This document shows positions 16,207-24,904 of a stretch of 48,393 nucleotides of DNA, piece after piece. The DNA comes from SM23-28-2 sp964512285 (GTDB lineage: Bacteria > Chloroflexota > Dehalococcoidia > SM23-28-2), in contig CAZEJO010000012.1 in the NCBI GenBank assembly GCA_964512285.1, forward strand, positions 1 to 48,393. Direction: 5' to 3'. Position 1 is the stretch's first letter, and each line of letters begins with the position of its first letter. The position numbers were made by a program, and so were the translations under genes. The notes under the pieces were generated by a model, which ran no database searches, was not told the origin of the DNA, and saw nothing but the letters and a program-made list of their open reading frames with translations.

Positions 16207-17823
16207 ATGGCAAAGCAACTGCTGTTCGACGAGGCGGCCCGGCACGCTCTGAAGAATGGGGTGGATGCCCTGGCCGATGCTGTGCGGATAACCCTGGGGC
16301 CGAGGGGTCGCAACGTAGTCTTGGAGAAGAAGTTCGGCTCGCCGACCATCACCAACGATGGCGTGACTATTGCCAAGGACATCGAGCTGGAGGATCCCTT
16401 CGAGAACATCGGTGCCCAGCTTGCGCGGGAGGTGGCCGCTAAGACCAATGACATCGCCGGCGACGGCACCACCAGCGCCACCGTCCTTGCCCAGGCTATC
16501 GTCCAGGAAGGGCTCAAGAACGTGACCGCCGGTGCGAATCCTATGGCTATCAAACGGGGCATCGAGAAGGCTTGCGAGGCGGTGTTGGGGGCGATCAAAA
16601 AAAGCTCCATCCCGGTCGAGACTCGCCAGCAGATGGCTCAGATCGCTGTCATCTCGGCAATGGATGAGTCCATCGGCAACCTCATCGGTGAGGTGATGGA
16701 CAGAATAGGCAAGGACGGGGTCATCAGCGTCGAGGAGTCCAAGGGCATCGCCACCGAGGTGGAATACGTAGAGGGGATGGCCTTCGACCGCGGCTACATC
16801 AGCCCCTACTTCGTCACCAACCCCGAGCGCATGGAAGCGGTTATCGAGGAGCCTTACATTCTCATCACCGACAAGAAGATATCGGCGGTGAACGAGATCC
16901 TGCCAGTGCTGGAGAAGCTGGTGGAGGTAGGCACCAAGGACCTGCTGGTCATCTGTGAGGACTGTGACGGCGAGGCGCTGGCCACCCTGGCGGTGAACAA
17001 GCTGCGGGGCACACTCAACGCCTGTGCCGTCAAGGCGCCGGGCTTCGGCGACCGGCGCAAGGACAACCTGAGCGACATCGCCGCCGTCACGGGCGGTCAG
17101 GTGATCAGCGAGGAGGTAGGGCGTCGCCTCGATGCCGTGAACATCGCCGACATGGGCCGTGCCCGCCGAGTGGTGGTAACCAAAGAAGAGACCACCATCA
17201 TCGAAGGCAGGGGCGAGCCTCAGGCCATCGAGGGCCAGATCAAGACGGTGAAGACGGCCATCGAGCTGACGACCTCCGACTGGGATCGGGAGAAGCTGCA
17301 GGAGCGCTTGGGCAAGCTGGCGGGCAAGGTGGCGGTGATTAAGGTAGGAGCCTCCACCGAGACGGAGCTCAAGGAGAAGAAGCATCGAGTGGAGGATGCT
17401 GTGTCAGCCACCCGCGCTGCTGTGGAGGAAGGACTGGTGGCTGGCGGCGGCGTGGTTTACCTCAACGCCCAGGCGGCTCTGGATAAGCTGGAGCTGGAAG
17501 GCGACGAGATTACCGGCGTCAATATCTTGCGCCGCGCTCTGGAGGAGCCCACTCGGCGCATTGCCATGAACGCCGGCCAGGATGGCTCGGTCGTCGTCAA
17601 CCAGGTGAGGGCTCTCCCCAAGAAGGAGGGCTACGATGCCGAGCGCGACGAGTACTGCAACATGATCGAGCGTGGCATCGTCGATCCGGCCAAGGTGAGC
17701 CGGGCTGCTCTGGAGAACGCCGTGAGCATCGCTTCCATGGTGCTGACCACTAACTGCCTGGTGGCGGAGATCCCCGAGAAGAAGGAGCCAGCGCAGCCGC
17801 AGATGCCACCCGAAATGTACTAG
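16207..17823 (+). CDS. groEL: Chaperonin GroEL (60 kDa)
   Basis: The start is ATG 16207 (538 aa) behind GGGGGAGA; the in-frame upstream codons overlap the CIRCE region and are leader. Sequence blocks are classical: ALADAVRITLGPRGRNVVL, GDGTTSATVLAQAI (ATP site), and the C-terminal GGGVVYLNAQAAL region. The protein ends with a polar Glu/Pro/Met tail rather than GGM repeats. GroEL folds proteins inside a double ring capped by GroES. No groES precedes it, so this is a stand-alone groEL copy under HrcA/CIRCE control. Confidence 0.97.
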   Translation: MAKQLLFDEAARHALKNGVDALADAVRITLGPRGRNVVLEKKFGSPTITNDGVTIAKDIELEDPFENIGAQLAREVAAKTNDIAGDGTTSATVLAQAIVQEGLKNVTAGANPMAIKRGIEKACEAVLGAIKKSSIPVETRQQMAQIAVISAMDESIGNLIGEVMDRIGKDGVISVEESKGIATEVEYVEGMAFDRGYISPYFVTNPERMEAVIEEPYILITDKKISAVNEILPVLEKLVEVGTKDLLVICEDCDGEALATLAVNKLRGTLNACAVKAPGFGDRRKDNLSDIAAVTGGQVISEEVGRRLDAVNIADMGRARRVVVTKEETTIIEGRGEPQAIEGQIKTVKTAIELTTSDWDREKLQERLGKLAGKVAVIKVGASTETELKEKKHRVEDAVSATRAAVEEGLVAGGGVVYLNAQAALDKLELEGDEITGVNILRRALEEPTRRIAMNAGQDGSVVVNQVRALPKKEGYDAERDEYCNMIERGIVDPAKVSRAALENAVSIASMVLTTNCLVAEIPEKKEPAQPQMPPEMY

Positions 17824-17850
17824 CGACGGGGCTAGATGGGGTAAAATGCG

Positions 17851-17877
17851 AGTGGGGCCGGCTAAACCGGCCCCACT
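17851..17877 (+). terminator. Strong hairpin between groEL and the ROK kinase gene
   Basis: AGTGGGGCCGG, loop CTAAA, CCGGCCCCACT: a perfect 11-bp stem 27 nt after the groEL stop. No T-tract follows, so it may end, attenuate or stabilise the groEL transcript rather than be a classical terminator. Confidence 0.45.
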
Positions 17878-17893
17878 GACGCTCGGAGTGAGT

Positions 17894-18877
17894 ATGACAG
17901 CAGCACCGCAGGGGAAGAAATACCTGGGGGCGGTGGACCTGGGCGGCAGCAAGATCCTTTCGGTCATCGCCGAGGGCGATGGCCGCCGCGTGGGGGAGGA
18001 TAGGCGGACCACCAGCGCTAGAGAAGGGCCGGAGGTGGTGCTGGAGCGTATCGGCGTCTCGCTGGAGACGGCCTTGGCGAATGCGGGCCTCCAGCAGGGC
18101 GATCTGACGGCGGTGGGCATATGCTCCCCTGGCCCCTGCGACATCGATGCTGGCGTGATCTGCAGCGCTCCCAACCTGCCCGGCTGGCGAGACGTTCCCA
18201 TCTGCCGATACCTGGAGGAGAGGCTGGGCGCGCCTGCCCTCCTGGAGAACGATGCCAACGCGGCCGCCGTGGGCGAGCACGTCTACGGGGCGGGCCGCGG
18301 CTGTCGTCACCTGATCTACATCACTGTGAGTACGGGTATCGGTGGTGGGCTCATCATCGATGGAAGGCTGTACCGGGGAGCGACGGGGCTCGCAGGCGAG
18401 CTCGGCCACATGACCATCGACCCCCAAGGTCCTGTGTGCGGCTGTGGTAATCACGGCTGTCTGGAGGCTCTCGCTTCCGGCACGGCCATCGCTGCTCGTG
18501 GGCAGGAGCTTGTCGCTCAGGGGGGTTCGTCCCTGCTGGCCGAGCTGGCTCAGAAGCAAGGGCGGCTCACGGCCGAGACCGTCGCTCAGGCTGCTGGTCA
18601 GGGTGACATCGCCTGTCAGGAGATCATCCGGCGAGCGGGATACTATCTGGGCATAGGCTTCGCCAGCTATGTGAATATCTTCAACCCCCAGCTCATCATG
18701 ATCGGCGGTGGTGTGGCCAAGGCGGGCGACCTTCTGCTGGCGCCCGCCAGGGCCGAGATGGAGGCGCGGGCCATGCCGGAGGCTCTGAGGGCAGTGCAGG
18801 TGAAGCTGGCCGAGCTGGGCGACTACGGTGGCGTGATGGGGATGGTCGCGCTGCTAAGGGATGGGGCGACGGCCTAG
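17894..18877 (+). CDS. ROK-family sugar kinase (glucokinase-like)
   Basis: I start it at ATG 17894 (327 aa), with GGAG 6-9 nt upstream; an earlier in-frame codon would fall inside the hairpin. The ATP site VDLGGSKI, the 'VGICSPGPCDIDAG' loop, the catalytic DANAAA segment, and the ROK zinc motif CGCGNHGC with preceding GHM are all present. ROK kinases of this type phosphorylate glucose or N-acetyl sugars; the substrate here is inferred only. Its stop overlaps the convergent selD stop by 4 bp. Confidence 0.88.
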   Translation: MTAAPQGKKYLGAVDLGGSKILSVIAEGDGRRVGEDRRTTSAREGPEVVLERIGVSLETALANAGLQQGDLTAVGICSPGPCDIDAGVICSAPNLPGWRDVPICRYLEERLGAPALLENDANAAAVGEHVYGAGRGCRHLIYITVSTGIGGGLIIDGRLYRGATGLAGELGHMTIDPQGPVCGCGNHGCLEALASGTAIAARGQELVAQGGSSLLAELAQKQGRLTAETVAQAAGQGDIACQEIIRRAGYYLGIGFASYVNIFNPQLIMIGGGVAKAGDLLLAPARAEMEARAMPEALRAVQVKLAELGDYGGVMGMVALLRDGATA

Positions 18878-19923
18878 CGCACCACCGTGATGCCTTGCCC
18901 CTCCATCGCCTCGCCGATGCGCCAGAGGGTGAGATGGCTCAGGGAGAACTGCTGCTCCAGTTCTCGCCCCTGCTCCGGCGAGGCGGCGATGAGGAGACCG
19001 CCCGATGTCTGGGGGTCGAAGAGGACCGAGGCTAGCTCATCAGAGATGCCATCCTGAAAGGTCATCTTCTCCTGCCAGGCATGGCGATTGCGTGACTCGC
19101 CGCCGCTGATGGCGCCCTGAGCGGCGTACTCCAGGGCGCCCGGCAGGATGGGCACACGGCTCGCTTCTATGCGAAAGGCCACGCCGCTGGCCTCGGCCAT
19201 CTCGGAGGCGTGGCCCAGCAGGCCGAAGCCGGTGACATCGGTGAGGGCGTGGGCACCCACCTCGCGTATGATGTGAGAGGGATGACGGTTGAGGCGAGCC
19301 ATGCTCTCGATGGCCGTCTCCAGGTGGAGGGGAGCGACCATGTCCATCATGGCGGCGGTGGTGACGATTCCCGTACCCAACTTCTTGCTGAGATAGAGAG
19401 CATCGCCGGGGCGGGCGCCGTTCCTGGTGAAGACCCGCTCAGGGTGGATGAGGCCCAGGACGCACAGGCCGTACTTGGGTTCCTTGTCGATCATCGTATG
19501 GCCGCCGGCGATGATGCCGCCAGCCTCAAATACCTTGTCGGCGCCGCCTCGCAGGATATCGGCGACGATGTCCTGGCTCAGGTCCTCAGGGAAGGCGGCC
19601 ACATTGAGGGCCAGGAGCACCTCGCCGCCCATGGCATAGACGTCGCTCATGGAGTTGGCGGCGGCGATGGCGCCGTAGGAGTAGGGATCATCGACCAGAG
19701 GAGCAAAAAAATCCACCGTTAGCACCACCGCCTGCTCGTCGTTCAGACGATAGACGGTGGCGTCGTCGCGATCATTCAAGCCCACCAGCAGGTTGGGCAG
19801 ATGGGTGCCCGCGAGCACGTCATTGAGATGGCGCAAGACCTGCGCCAGGGCCTCCGGCCCTGTCTTGCCAGCTCAACCCGCGCAGGAGGCGAGCTCCGTC
19901 AGACGGATCTCTTTCCTGGTCAT
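18874..19923 (-). CDS. selD: Selenide, water dikinase SelD with in-frame TGA (Sec17)
   Basis: Read through TGA 19875-19873, this is a 349-aa selenophosphate synthetase from ATG 19923, behind GGGGAGG. The N-terminus reads RLTELASCAG-TGA-AGK. In E. coli SelD the essential Cys17 and Lys20 occupy the same two positions, so the TGA falls exactly at residue 17 and Lys20 is kept. The rest is canonical: VYRLNDEQAVVLTVDFFAP, 'SMSDVYAMGGEVLLALN', and GHTMID, with the AIRS-type ATP-grasp-like fold. SelD makes selenophosphate from selenide and ATP for Sec-tRNA synthesis. Sec-containing SelD is known in many organisms. A call beginning downstream of the TGA would miss the active site. Confidence 0.93.
19846..19862 (-). 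promoter_or_regulatory. Bacterial SECIS-like hairpin in selD
   Basis: On the minus strand CAGGGCC (19862-19856), loop GGA (19855-19853), GGCCCTG (19852-19846) form a perfect 7-bp stem. The loop begins 17 nt after the TGA and its first base is G. Confidence 0.75.
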
Positions 19924-19952
19924 AGACCTCCCCTCGATACAGACGCAAGATC

Positions 19953-19982
19953 AGTATACGGTTCCTCTTTCGGCTATCACAA
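19953..19982 (-). promoter_or_regulatory. Promoter of selD
   Basis: Minus strand TTGTGA (19982-19977), 18-nt spacer, TATACT (19958-19953). The -10 lies about 30 nt before the selD start codon, which independently supports ATG 19923 as the true start. Confidence 0.55.
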
Positions 19983-19991
19983 GGGTGGCTG

Positions 19992-20000
19992 TGCTAGAAT
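19992..20000 (+). promoter_or_regulatory. Extended -10 for the endonuclease III-like gene
   Basis: TGC-TAGAAT is an extended -10 motif 17 nt before the GTG start. No clear -35 accompanies it, so the call is tentative. Confidence 0.3.
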
Positions 20001-20016
20001 CGGTTCGAGGGCTTCG

Positions 20017-20664
20017 GTGCTGACGTCCAGGGAGATCATCGACCTTCTGCGCCAGGAGTACGGGGAGCTTCGCTGGCGGCCCCGCAGCGATGCCATGAGC
20101 GAGCTCGTCCGCACCATCCTCTCGCAGAACACCTCCGACACCAACTCCGGCCGCGCCTTCGCTCGCCTGGAAGCGCGCTTCCCCACCTGGGAGGCGCTCC
20201 TAGCCGCCGACCCGACGGCGATCGCCGAGGCTATTCGAGTGGGCGGCCTGGCCCGCATCAAGGCGCCTCGCATCAAGGCGGTCGCGGAGGAGGTGTGGGG
20301 CCGCCTGGGCTCCTTCGACCTGTCCTTCCTGGCGGAGATGCCCCTGGAGGAGGCGAAGTCCTGGCTGCGCTCGCTGCCGGGGGTGGGACCCAAGACCGCC
20401 GCCTGCGTCCTCCTGTTCGCTTTGGGGCGCCCGGCCCTGCCGGTGGACACCCACGTCTATCGCGTGGCGAAGCGCCTGGGGCTGGTGTCACCGCAGGTGG
20501 GCGCGGCGGAAGCACACGGACTGCTGGAGGGCATGCTGGCCCCCGCCGAGGTCTACCCCTTCCACATGAGCCTGATAAAGCACGGGCGGCGCATCTGCAA
20601 GGCTCAGAGGCCGCTGTGCTCTCAGTGCGTGCTGGCCCACGACTGCCCCTCAGCGCTGCTCTAG
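20017..20664 (+). CDS. nth: Endonuclease III-like DNA glycosylase/AP lyase
   Basis: A 215-aa HhH-GPD protein starting at GTG 20017 behind GAGGG. It has 'MSELVRTILSQNTSDTNS', the helix-hairpin-helix LPGVGPKTAACVL with the catalytic Lys, the catalytic Asp in LPVDTHVYR, and a C-terminal [4Fe-4S] motif C-x6-C-x2-C-x5-C (CKAQRPLCSQCVLAHDC). These enzymes remove oxidised pyrimidines from DNA and nick the abasic site. It is divergent from selD with 93 bp between start codons. Whether it is Nth itself or a close paralogue cannot be decided here. Confidence 0.88.
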   Translation: MLTSREIIDLLRQEYGELRWRPRSDAMSELVRTILSQNTSDTNSGRAFARLEARFPTWEALLAADPTAIAEAIRVGGLARIKAPRIKAVAEEVWGRLGSFDLSFLAEMPLEEAKSWLRSLPGVGPKTAACVLLFALGRPALPVDTHVYRVAKRLGLVSPQVGAAEAHGLLEGMLAPAEVYPFHMSLIKHGRRICKAQRPLCSQCVLAHDCPSALL

Positions 20665-20835
20665 AGCTGGAGTATTTCACTCTAGGTGAGAGATTGGGGG
20701 TCGGATGGCCTCTGACCGCTCATCCTTCGACAGGCNNNNNNNNNNNNNNNNNNNNNNNNNNNNNNNNNNNNNNNNNNNNNNNNNNNNNNNNNNNNNNNNN
20801 NNNNNNNNNNNNNNNNNNNNNNNNNNNNNNNNNNN
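20665..20835. other. Short intergenic sequence and 100-N scaffold gap
   Basis: Seventy-one bases of unremarkable sequence end in CCTTCGACAGGC, which resembles the start of a dispersed repeat seen at 43808 and 44694. Then 100 N follow (20736-20835), a conventional gap of unknown true length. Confidence 0.9.
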
Positions 20836-21738
20836 CACAAGCCATCGTATCTGGAGCTTCCGCCCGAGGAGTTGCGCCGGCGTGGCGAGCAGGCCTGGGA
20901 GCTCATGGCCAGCCCCTGTCGCGTCTGCCCCAGGCACTGCAAGGTGGATCGTCGCCAGGACGACAAGCGGGGCTTCTGTCGGGTGGGCGTGCGGGCGCTG
21001 GTATCGTCGTTCAGCCCCCACTTCGGCGAGGAGCCGCCGCTGGTGGGCGTCGGCGGCTCGGGGACGATCTTCCTGTCGTCCTGCAATCTGGCCTGCGTCT
21101 TCTGCCAGAACTGGGAGATCTCCCAGGCGCGCTGGGGTCGCGAGGTGACGGACGAGCAACTGGCGGGGGCGATGCTGAGGCTTCAGGCCCTGGGCTGCCA
21201 CAACATCAACTTCGTATCGCCCAGCATCTACGTGCCGCAGATCCTGGCCGCCCTGCCCCATGCCATCGAGGGGGGCCTGCGCCTGCCGCTGGTGTACAAC
21301 AGCGGCGGCTACGACTCGCTGGAGGCCCTGCGCCTGCTGGACGGCATCTTCGATGTCTACATGCCGGACATCAAGTACGCGGACGAGGCGTTCGCCCGCA
21401 AGTACTCGCTGGTGAAGGACTATTATCCCGTCGCGCAGGCGGCGCTGAAGGAGATGCACCGCCAGGTGGGCGACCTCGTCACCGAGGACGGCGTGGCCGT
21501 GCGGGGGCTGATCATCCGTCATCTGGTTCTGCCCGAGGGCTTGGCGGGAACGGCTGAGGTGATGCGCTTCATCGCGCAGGAGCTATCGGTGCACTCCTAC
21601 GTGAACGTGATGGCCCAGTACAGGCCGGAGAACAAGGCCTACAACTACCCGGAGCTCTCGCGGCGGCCCAGCGTCGAGGAGTACCAGGAGGCGCTGGAGC
21701 TGGCGCGACGGCAGGGGCTGTACCGCTTCGCACGGTAG
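20836..21738 (+). CDS. PflA-like radical SAM protein (PflX type), 5' truncated by gap
   Basis: The frame is open from the first base after the gap (HKPSYLELPPEELRRRGEQ), so the start is lost in the Ns; 300 codons remain. The N-terminal Cys pattern (CRVCPRHC ... GFCRVG) and the radical SAM motif C-x3-C-x2-C (CNLACVFCQNW) define the pyruvate-formate-lyase-activating-enzyme-like group often called PflX. Further blocks are NFVSPSIYVPQIL and DVYMPDIKYAD. Its substrate is unknown and no glycyl radical enzyme gene lies next to it. It is upstream of argC by 97 bp. Confidence 0.85.
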   Translation, partial: HKPSYLELPPEELRRRGEQAWELMASPCRVCPRHCKVDRRQDDKRGFCRVGVRALVSSFSPHFGEEPPLVGVGGSGTIFLSSCNLACVFCQNWEISQARWGREVTDEQLAGAMLRLQALGCHNINFVSPSIYVPQILAALPHAIEGGLRLPLVYNSGGYDSLEALRLLDGIFDVYMPDIKYADEAFARKYSLVKDYYPVAQAALKEMHRQVGDLVTEDGVAVRGLIIRHLVLPEGLAGTAEVMRFIAQELSVHSYVNVMAQYRPENKAYNYPELSRRPSVEEYQEALELARRQGLYRFAR

Positions 21739-21835
21739 GGGCAGCGCGGGGCCCTCAACACAAGTTCTTCTCCTTGCTCGCACGTATCGCCCGTGTGTAT
21801 ACTCTAAGCCATCCAATGCCGCGAAAGGGAGCGAA

Positions 21836-22864
21836 TTGATCAGGGTTGGCATCATCAATGTGACCGGCTACGCCGGCGCCGAGTTGGCCCGTCTCCTCTA
21901 CATGCATCCGGAGGCGAAGGTCGCCTCGGTCAGCGGGCGCAGCGCGGCGGGGAAGGCGCTATCGGAGGTCTTCCCGCACCTCTGGCCGCTCGACCTGAAG
22001 GTCAGCAGCGAGCTGGAGGACGTGGAGTTCGCCTTCTCGGCGCTGCCCCACGGTGCCAGCGCGGAGGCGGTGGCGCCGCTGGTGCGCAAGGGGCTGCGGC
22101 TGGTCGACATAAGCGCCGACTTCCGTCTGAGCGATGTCGCCGAGTACGAGCGCTGGTACGGCGTAGTCCACCCGGCGTCGGATCTGCTGGCGGAGGCGGT
22201 GTACGGCCTGACGGAGCTGAATCGGCCGTCCGTTCGGGGGGCGCGGCTGGTGGCCAACCCCGGCTGCTACCCGACGGGGGCGCTGCTGGCCCTGGCGCCG
22301 GCGGCCAAGGGCGGCATCATCGAGCCTGACGTCGTGATCGACGCCAAGTCGGGCGTATCGGGAGCAGGTCGTAGCCTGGGGCTCAGCTACCACTACGCCG
22401 AGGCCAACGAGAGCGTGGCTGCCTATGCTATGGAAGGGCATCGCCATCTGCCGGAGATAGTCCAGGAGCTGGGACGGCTGTGGCCGAGGGCCGAGGAGTC
22501 GCTGCGGGTCACCTTTCAGCCGCATCTGGTGCCGATGACGCGCGGCATCCTCACCACCTGCTACGCGCCCCTCGTCGACGGGCAGACGGTAACGAAAGCC
22601 AAGGTGCGCGAGCTGTACGAGGACTTCTACGGCGGCGAGCCCTTCGTGCGGGTGACAGCCGAGCCGCCCCAGACCAAGCACACGTGGGGGAATAACCTCT
22701 GCCTGGTCTATCCCACTGTGGACACGCGAGCGGGCCGCCTGGTAGTGGTGAGCTGTATCGACAACTTGGTGAAAGGGGCGGCTGGCCAGGCTATCCAGAA
22801 CATGAACCTGATGCTGGGCTTCCCCGAGGCCACCGGCCTCGATCTGCCCGCAGTTTACCCGTGA
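21836..22864 (+). CDS. argC: N-acetyl-gamma-glutamyl-phosphate reductase
   Basis: A 342-aa enzyme starting at TTG 21836 behind AAAGGGAG. It has the NAD(P) loop NVTGYAGAELARLL, the catalytic Cys144 in NPGCYPTGA, and the HRHLPEI motif (GHRHLPEIVQEL). It reduces N-acetylglutamyl phosphate to the semialdehyde, the third step of arginine synthesis. It opens the argC-argJ-argB-argD-argG run, and its stop overlaps the argJ start by 4 bp. Confidence 0.95.
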   Translation: MIRVGIINVTGYAGAELARLLYMHPEAKVASVSGRSAAGKALSEVFPHLWPLDLKVSSELEDVEFAFSALPHGASAEAVAPLVRKGLRLVDISADFRLSDVAEYERWYGVVHPASDLLAEAVYGLTELNRPSVRGARLVANPGCYPTGALLALAPAAKGGIIEPDVVIDAKSGVSGAGRSLGLSYHYAEANESVAAYAMEGHRHLPEIVQELGRLWPRAEESLRVTFQPHLVPMTRGILTTCYAPLVDGQTVTKAKVRELYEDFYGGEPFVRVTAEPPQTKHTWGNNLCLVYPTVDTRAGRLVVVSCIDNLVKGAAGQAIQNMNLMLGFPEATGLDLPAVYP

Positions 22865-24099
22865 GGCAACTGGGCCTCTCGACGATGAATTCAGAGATTG
22901 TAGTCATTCCCCAGGGGAGCGTCACCAGCGCTCGCGGCTTTGTGGCGGGCGCTGTCCGTGCGGGCATCAGGCAGGGCCTCGAAAAGCTGGACCTGGGCAT
23001 CCTCTACTCGGAGGAGCCGTGCGCGGCGGTCGGCGTTCTCACCGGCAATCGGGTGAAGGCAGCGCCCATCCTCGTTTGCCAGAAGCACCTGGCTGACGGG
23101 CGGGCGCAGGCCATCGTCGCCAACAGCGGCTGCGCCAACGCCTGCACGGGCGAGGAGGGCCTGCGGGAAGCCCACGAGATGGCTGAACTGACGGCTGCCA
23201 AGCTGGACATCCAGCCCGAGGACGTGCTGGTGGCCAGCACCGGCGTCATTGGCAGTTGCCTGCCCATGGCCAGAATTCGCGCGGGCATCGGCGACATCGT
23301 GCTTTCGAGCAAGGGAGGCGACGACCTGGCCCTGGCTATCATGACCACCGATACGGTACCCAAGCAGATAGCCGTCCGCTTCGACTGCCAGGGGCGGCGG
23401 TACACCGTGGGTGGGGTGGCCAAAGGGGCGGGGATGATCCATCCCGATCTGGCGACGATGCTGTGCTTTCTGACCACCGATGCGCCCGTTCGCGGAGACT
23501 TCCTGGACGCTGCCCTGCGCCAGGCGGTGGATGCCTCCTTCAACATGATCACCGTCGACGGCGATACCAGCACCAACGACATGGTGGCGGTGCTGGCCAG
23601 TGGCCTGGCTGGAGGGGAACCGCTCGATGCTGAGCATCCGGCGGCGGAGCCTTTCTGCGAGGCCCTGACCCAGGTTTGCACCTACTTGGCCAAGGCCATC
23701 TGCCGCGACGGCGAGGGGGCTACGAAGCTCATCGAGGTGCGGGTGGAAGGGGCGGCCAGCAAAGCCGACGCTCGCCGGGCGGCTCGAGGAGTGGCTGGGT
23801 CGCTGCTGGTCAAGACGGCAGTCTACGGAGAGGACATCAACTGGGGACGCATACTGGCGGCGCTGGGCGGCAGCGGAGCCGATATGGCTGAGGACAAGGC
23901 GACTCTCTATCTGAGCGACATCTGTCTGTATCGTCAGGGCCGAGCCCTGGAGCACGACGAGCGGGTCGCTCGCGCTGCTCTGGCAGGGACGGAGGTGGAG
24001 CTTCGGCTGGACCTGGGCCTGGGGGACGGTGCGGCCACCGCCTGGGGTTGTGACATCACCGAGGAGTATGTGCGCTTGAACAGCGCCTATACGACGTGA
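22861..24099 (+). CDS. argJ: Bifunctional ornithine acetyltransferase / N-acetylglutamate synthase
   Basis: A 412-aa protein from GTG 22861, overlapping the argC stop (GTGA); ATG 22885 inside is an alternative start. It shows 'GVLTGNRVKAAPI', 'ANSGCANACTGEEG', and the autoproteolysis site HPDLATMLCF with nucleophile Thr199. The precursor cleaves itself before the Thr into alpha and beta chains. It transfers acetyl from N-acetylornithine to glutamate and so recycles the acetyl group. The C-terminus has the usual GRILAALGGSGAD block. Confidence 0.95.
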   Translation: MRQLGLSTMNSEIVVIPQGSVTSARGFVAGAVRAGIRQGLEKLDLGILYSEEPCAAVGVLTGNRVKAAPILVCQKHLADGRAQAIVANSGCANACTGEEGLREAHEMAELTAAKLDIQPEDVLVASTGVIGSCLPMARIRAGIGDIVLSSKGGDDLALAIMTTDTVPKQIAVRFDCQGRRYTVGGVAKGAGMIHPDLATMLCFLTTDAPVRGDFLDAALRQAVDASFNMITVDGDTSTNDMVAVLASGLAGGEPLDAEHPAAEPFCEALTQVCTYLAKAICRDGEGATKLIEVRVEGAASKADARRAARGVAGSLLVKTAVYGEDINWGRILAALGGSGADMAEDKATLYLSDICLYRQGRALEHDERVARAALAGTEVELRLDLGLGDGAATAWGCDITEEYVRLNSAYTT

Positions 24100-24100
24100 G

Positions 24101-24904
24101 ATGAGCGAATCGCCGATCATTGTGGTCAAGATTGGTGGCAGCACCCTGGGTAGCCACGACACCACCCTGGAGGACATCGTGGCGCTGCAGAGGGAGGGCT
24201 GGCGCCCGATTGTGGTGCATGGCGGTGGCGCTACGATAGGCGAGTGGCTGGACTCTCTTGATACGCCTACTCGCTTCGTGCGCGGCCTGCGCGTCACGGA
24301 CGCTGAGTCCCTGCGAGTGGTGGTGGCGGTGCTGGCTGGCCTCATCAACAAGGAACTGGTGGCGGCCATCGGCGCTCTAGGTGGCCAGGCCATCGGCCTT
24401 TCGGGGGCTGACGGCGGTCTGATTCGTGTTCGCCAGCTAGACCCCGATCTGGGATACGTTGGCGAGATCGAGCGGGTGGACAGCGACATGCTCGTACGGC
24501 TATTCGATGCGGGCTACCTGCCCGTCGTCGCGCCGTTGGGCCTCTTGTGGGAGAACCAGAAACTGCAGAGCCAGATCCTGAACATCAACGCCGATACGGT
24601 GGCGGGCGAGGTGGCCTTCGCCCTGGCGGCTCGCTGGCTGGTCTTCCTGACCGACGTGGCGGGCGTCAGCGGCAGCGACGGCGCCTCGTTGGCCCACCTG
24701 TCGTGCCAGGAGGCGACGGCCCTCATCGACCAGGGGACGGTCTCCGGGGGTATGATACCCAAGGTCGAGGCCTGCCTGCGGGCCTGCGAGGGTAGCACGC
24801 GCACGGCCGTCATCGATGGTCGCCAGCCGCATGCTCTGCTGGCGGCGCTTCAGCAAGGCGAGTTCGCTGGGACAATTATCGGCACGGGTGAGGAGGGGTC
24901 ATGA
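24101..24904 (+). CDS. argB: Acetylglutamate kinase
   Basis: A 267-aa amino-acid kinase starting one base after the argJ stop. It has the phosphate loop VVKIGGSTLG, the substrate loop VHGGGATIGEWL, 'NINADTVAGEVAFALAA' and VSGGMIPKVEACL. It phosphorylates N-acetylglutamate, the committed step when an ArgJ-type recycling route is used. The form is somewhat shorter than the E. coli-like type with a long C-terminus and has no extra N-terminal helix of the arginine-inhibited hexamers. Its stop overlaps argD by 4 bp. Confidence 0.95.
   Translation: MSESPIIVVKIGGSTLGSHDTTLEDIVALQREGWRPIVVHGGGATIGEWLDSLDTPTRFVRGLRVTDAESLRVVVAVLAGLINKELVAAIGALGGQAIGLSGADGGLIRVRQLDPDLGYVGEIERVDSDMLVRLFDAGYLPVVAPLGLLWENQKLQSQILNINADTVAGEVAFALAARWLVFLTDVAGVSGSDGASLAHLSCQEATALIDQGTVSGGMIPKVEACLRACEGSTRTAVIDGRQPHALLAALQQGEFAGTIIGTGEEGS

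Noticed and set aside
19757..20023. Plus-strand frame across the selD 5' end
   Set aside because: It is antisense to the Sec-containing selD N-terminus and has no family resemblance.
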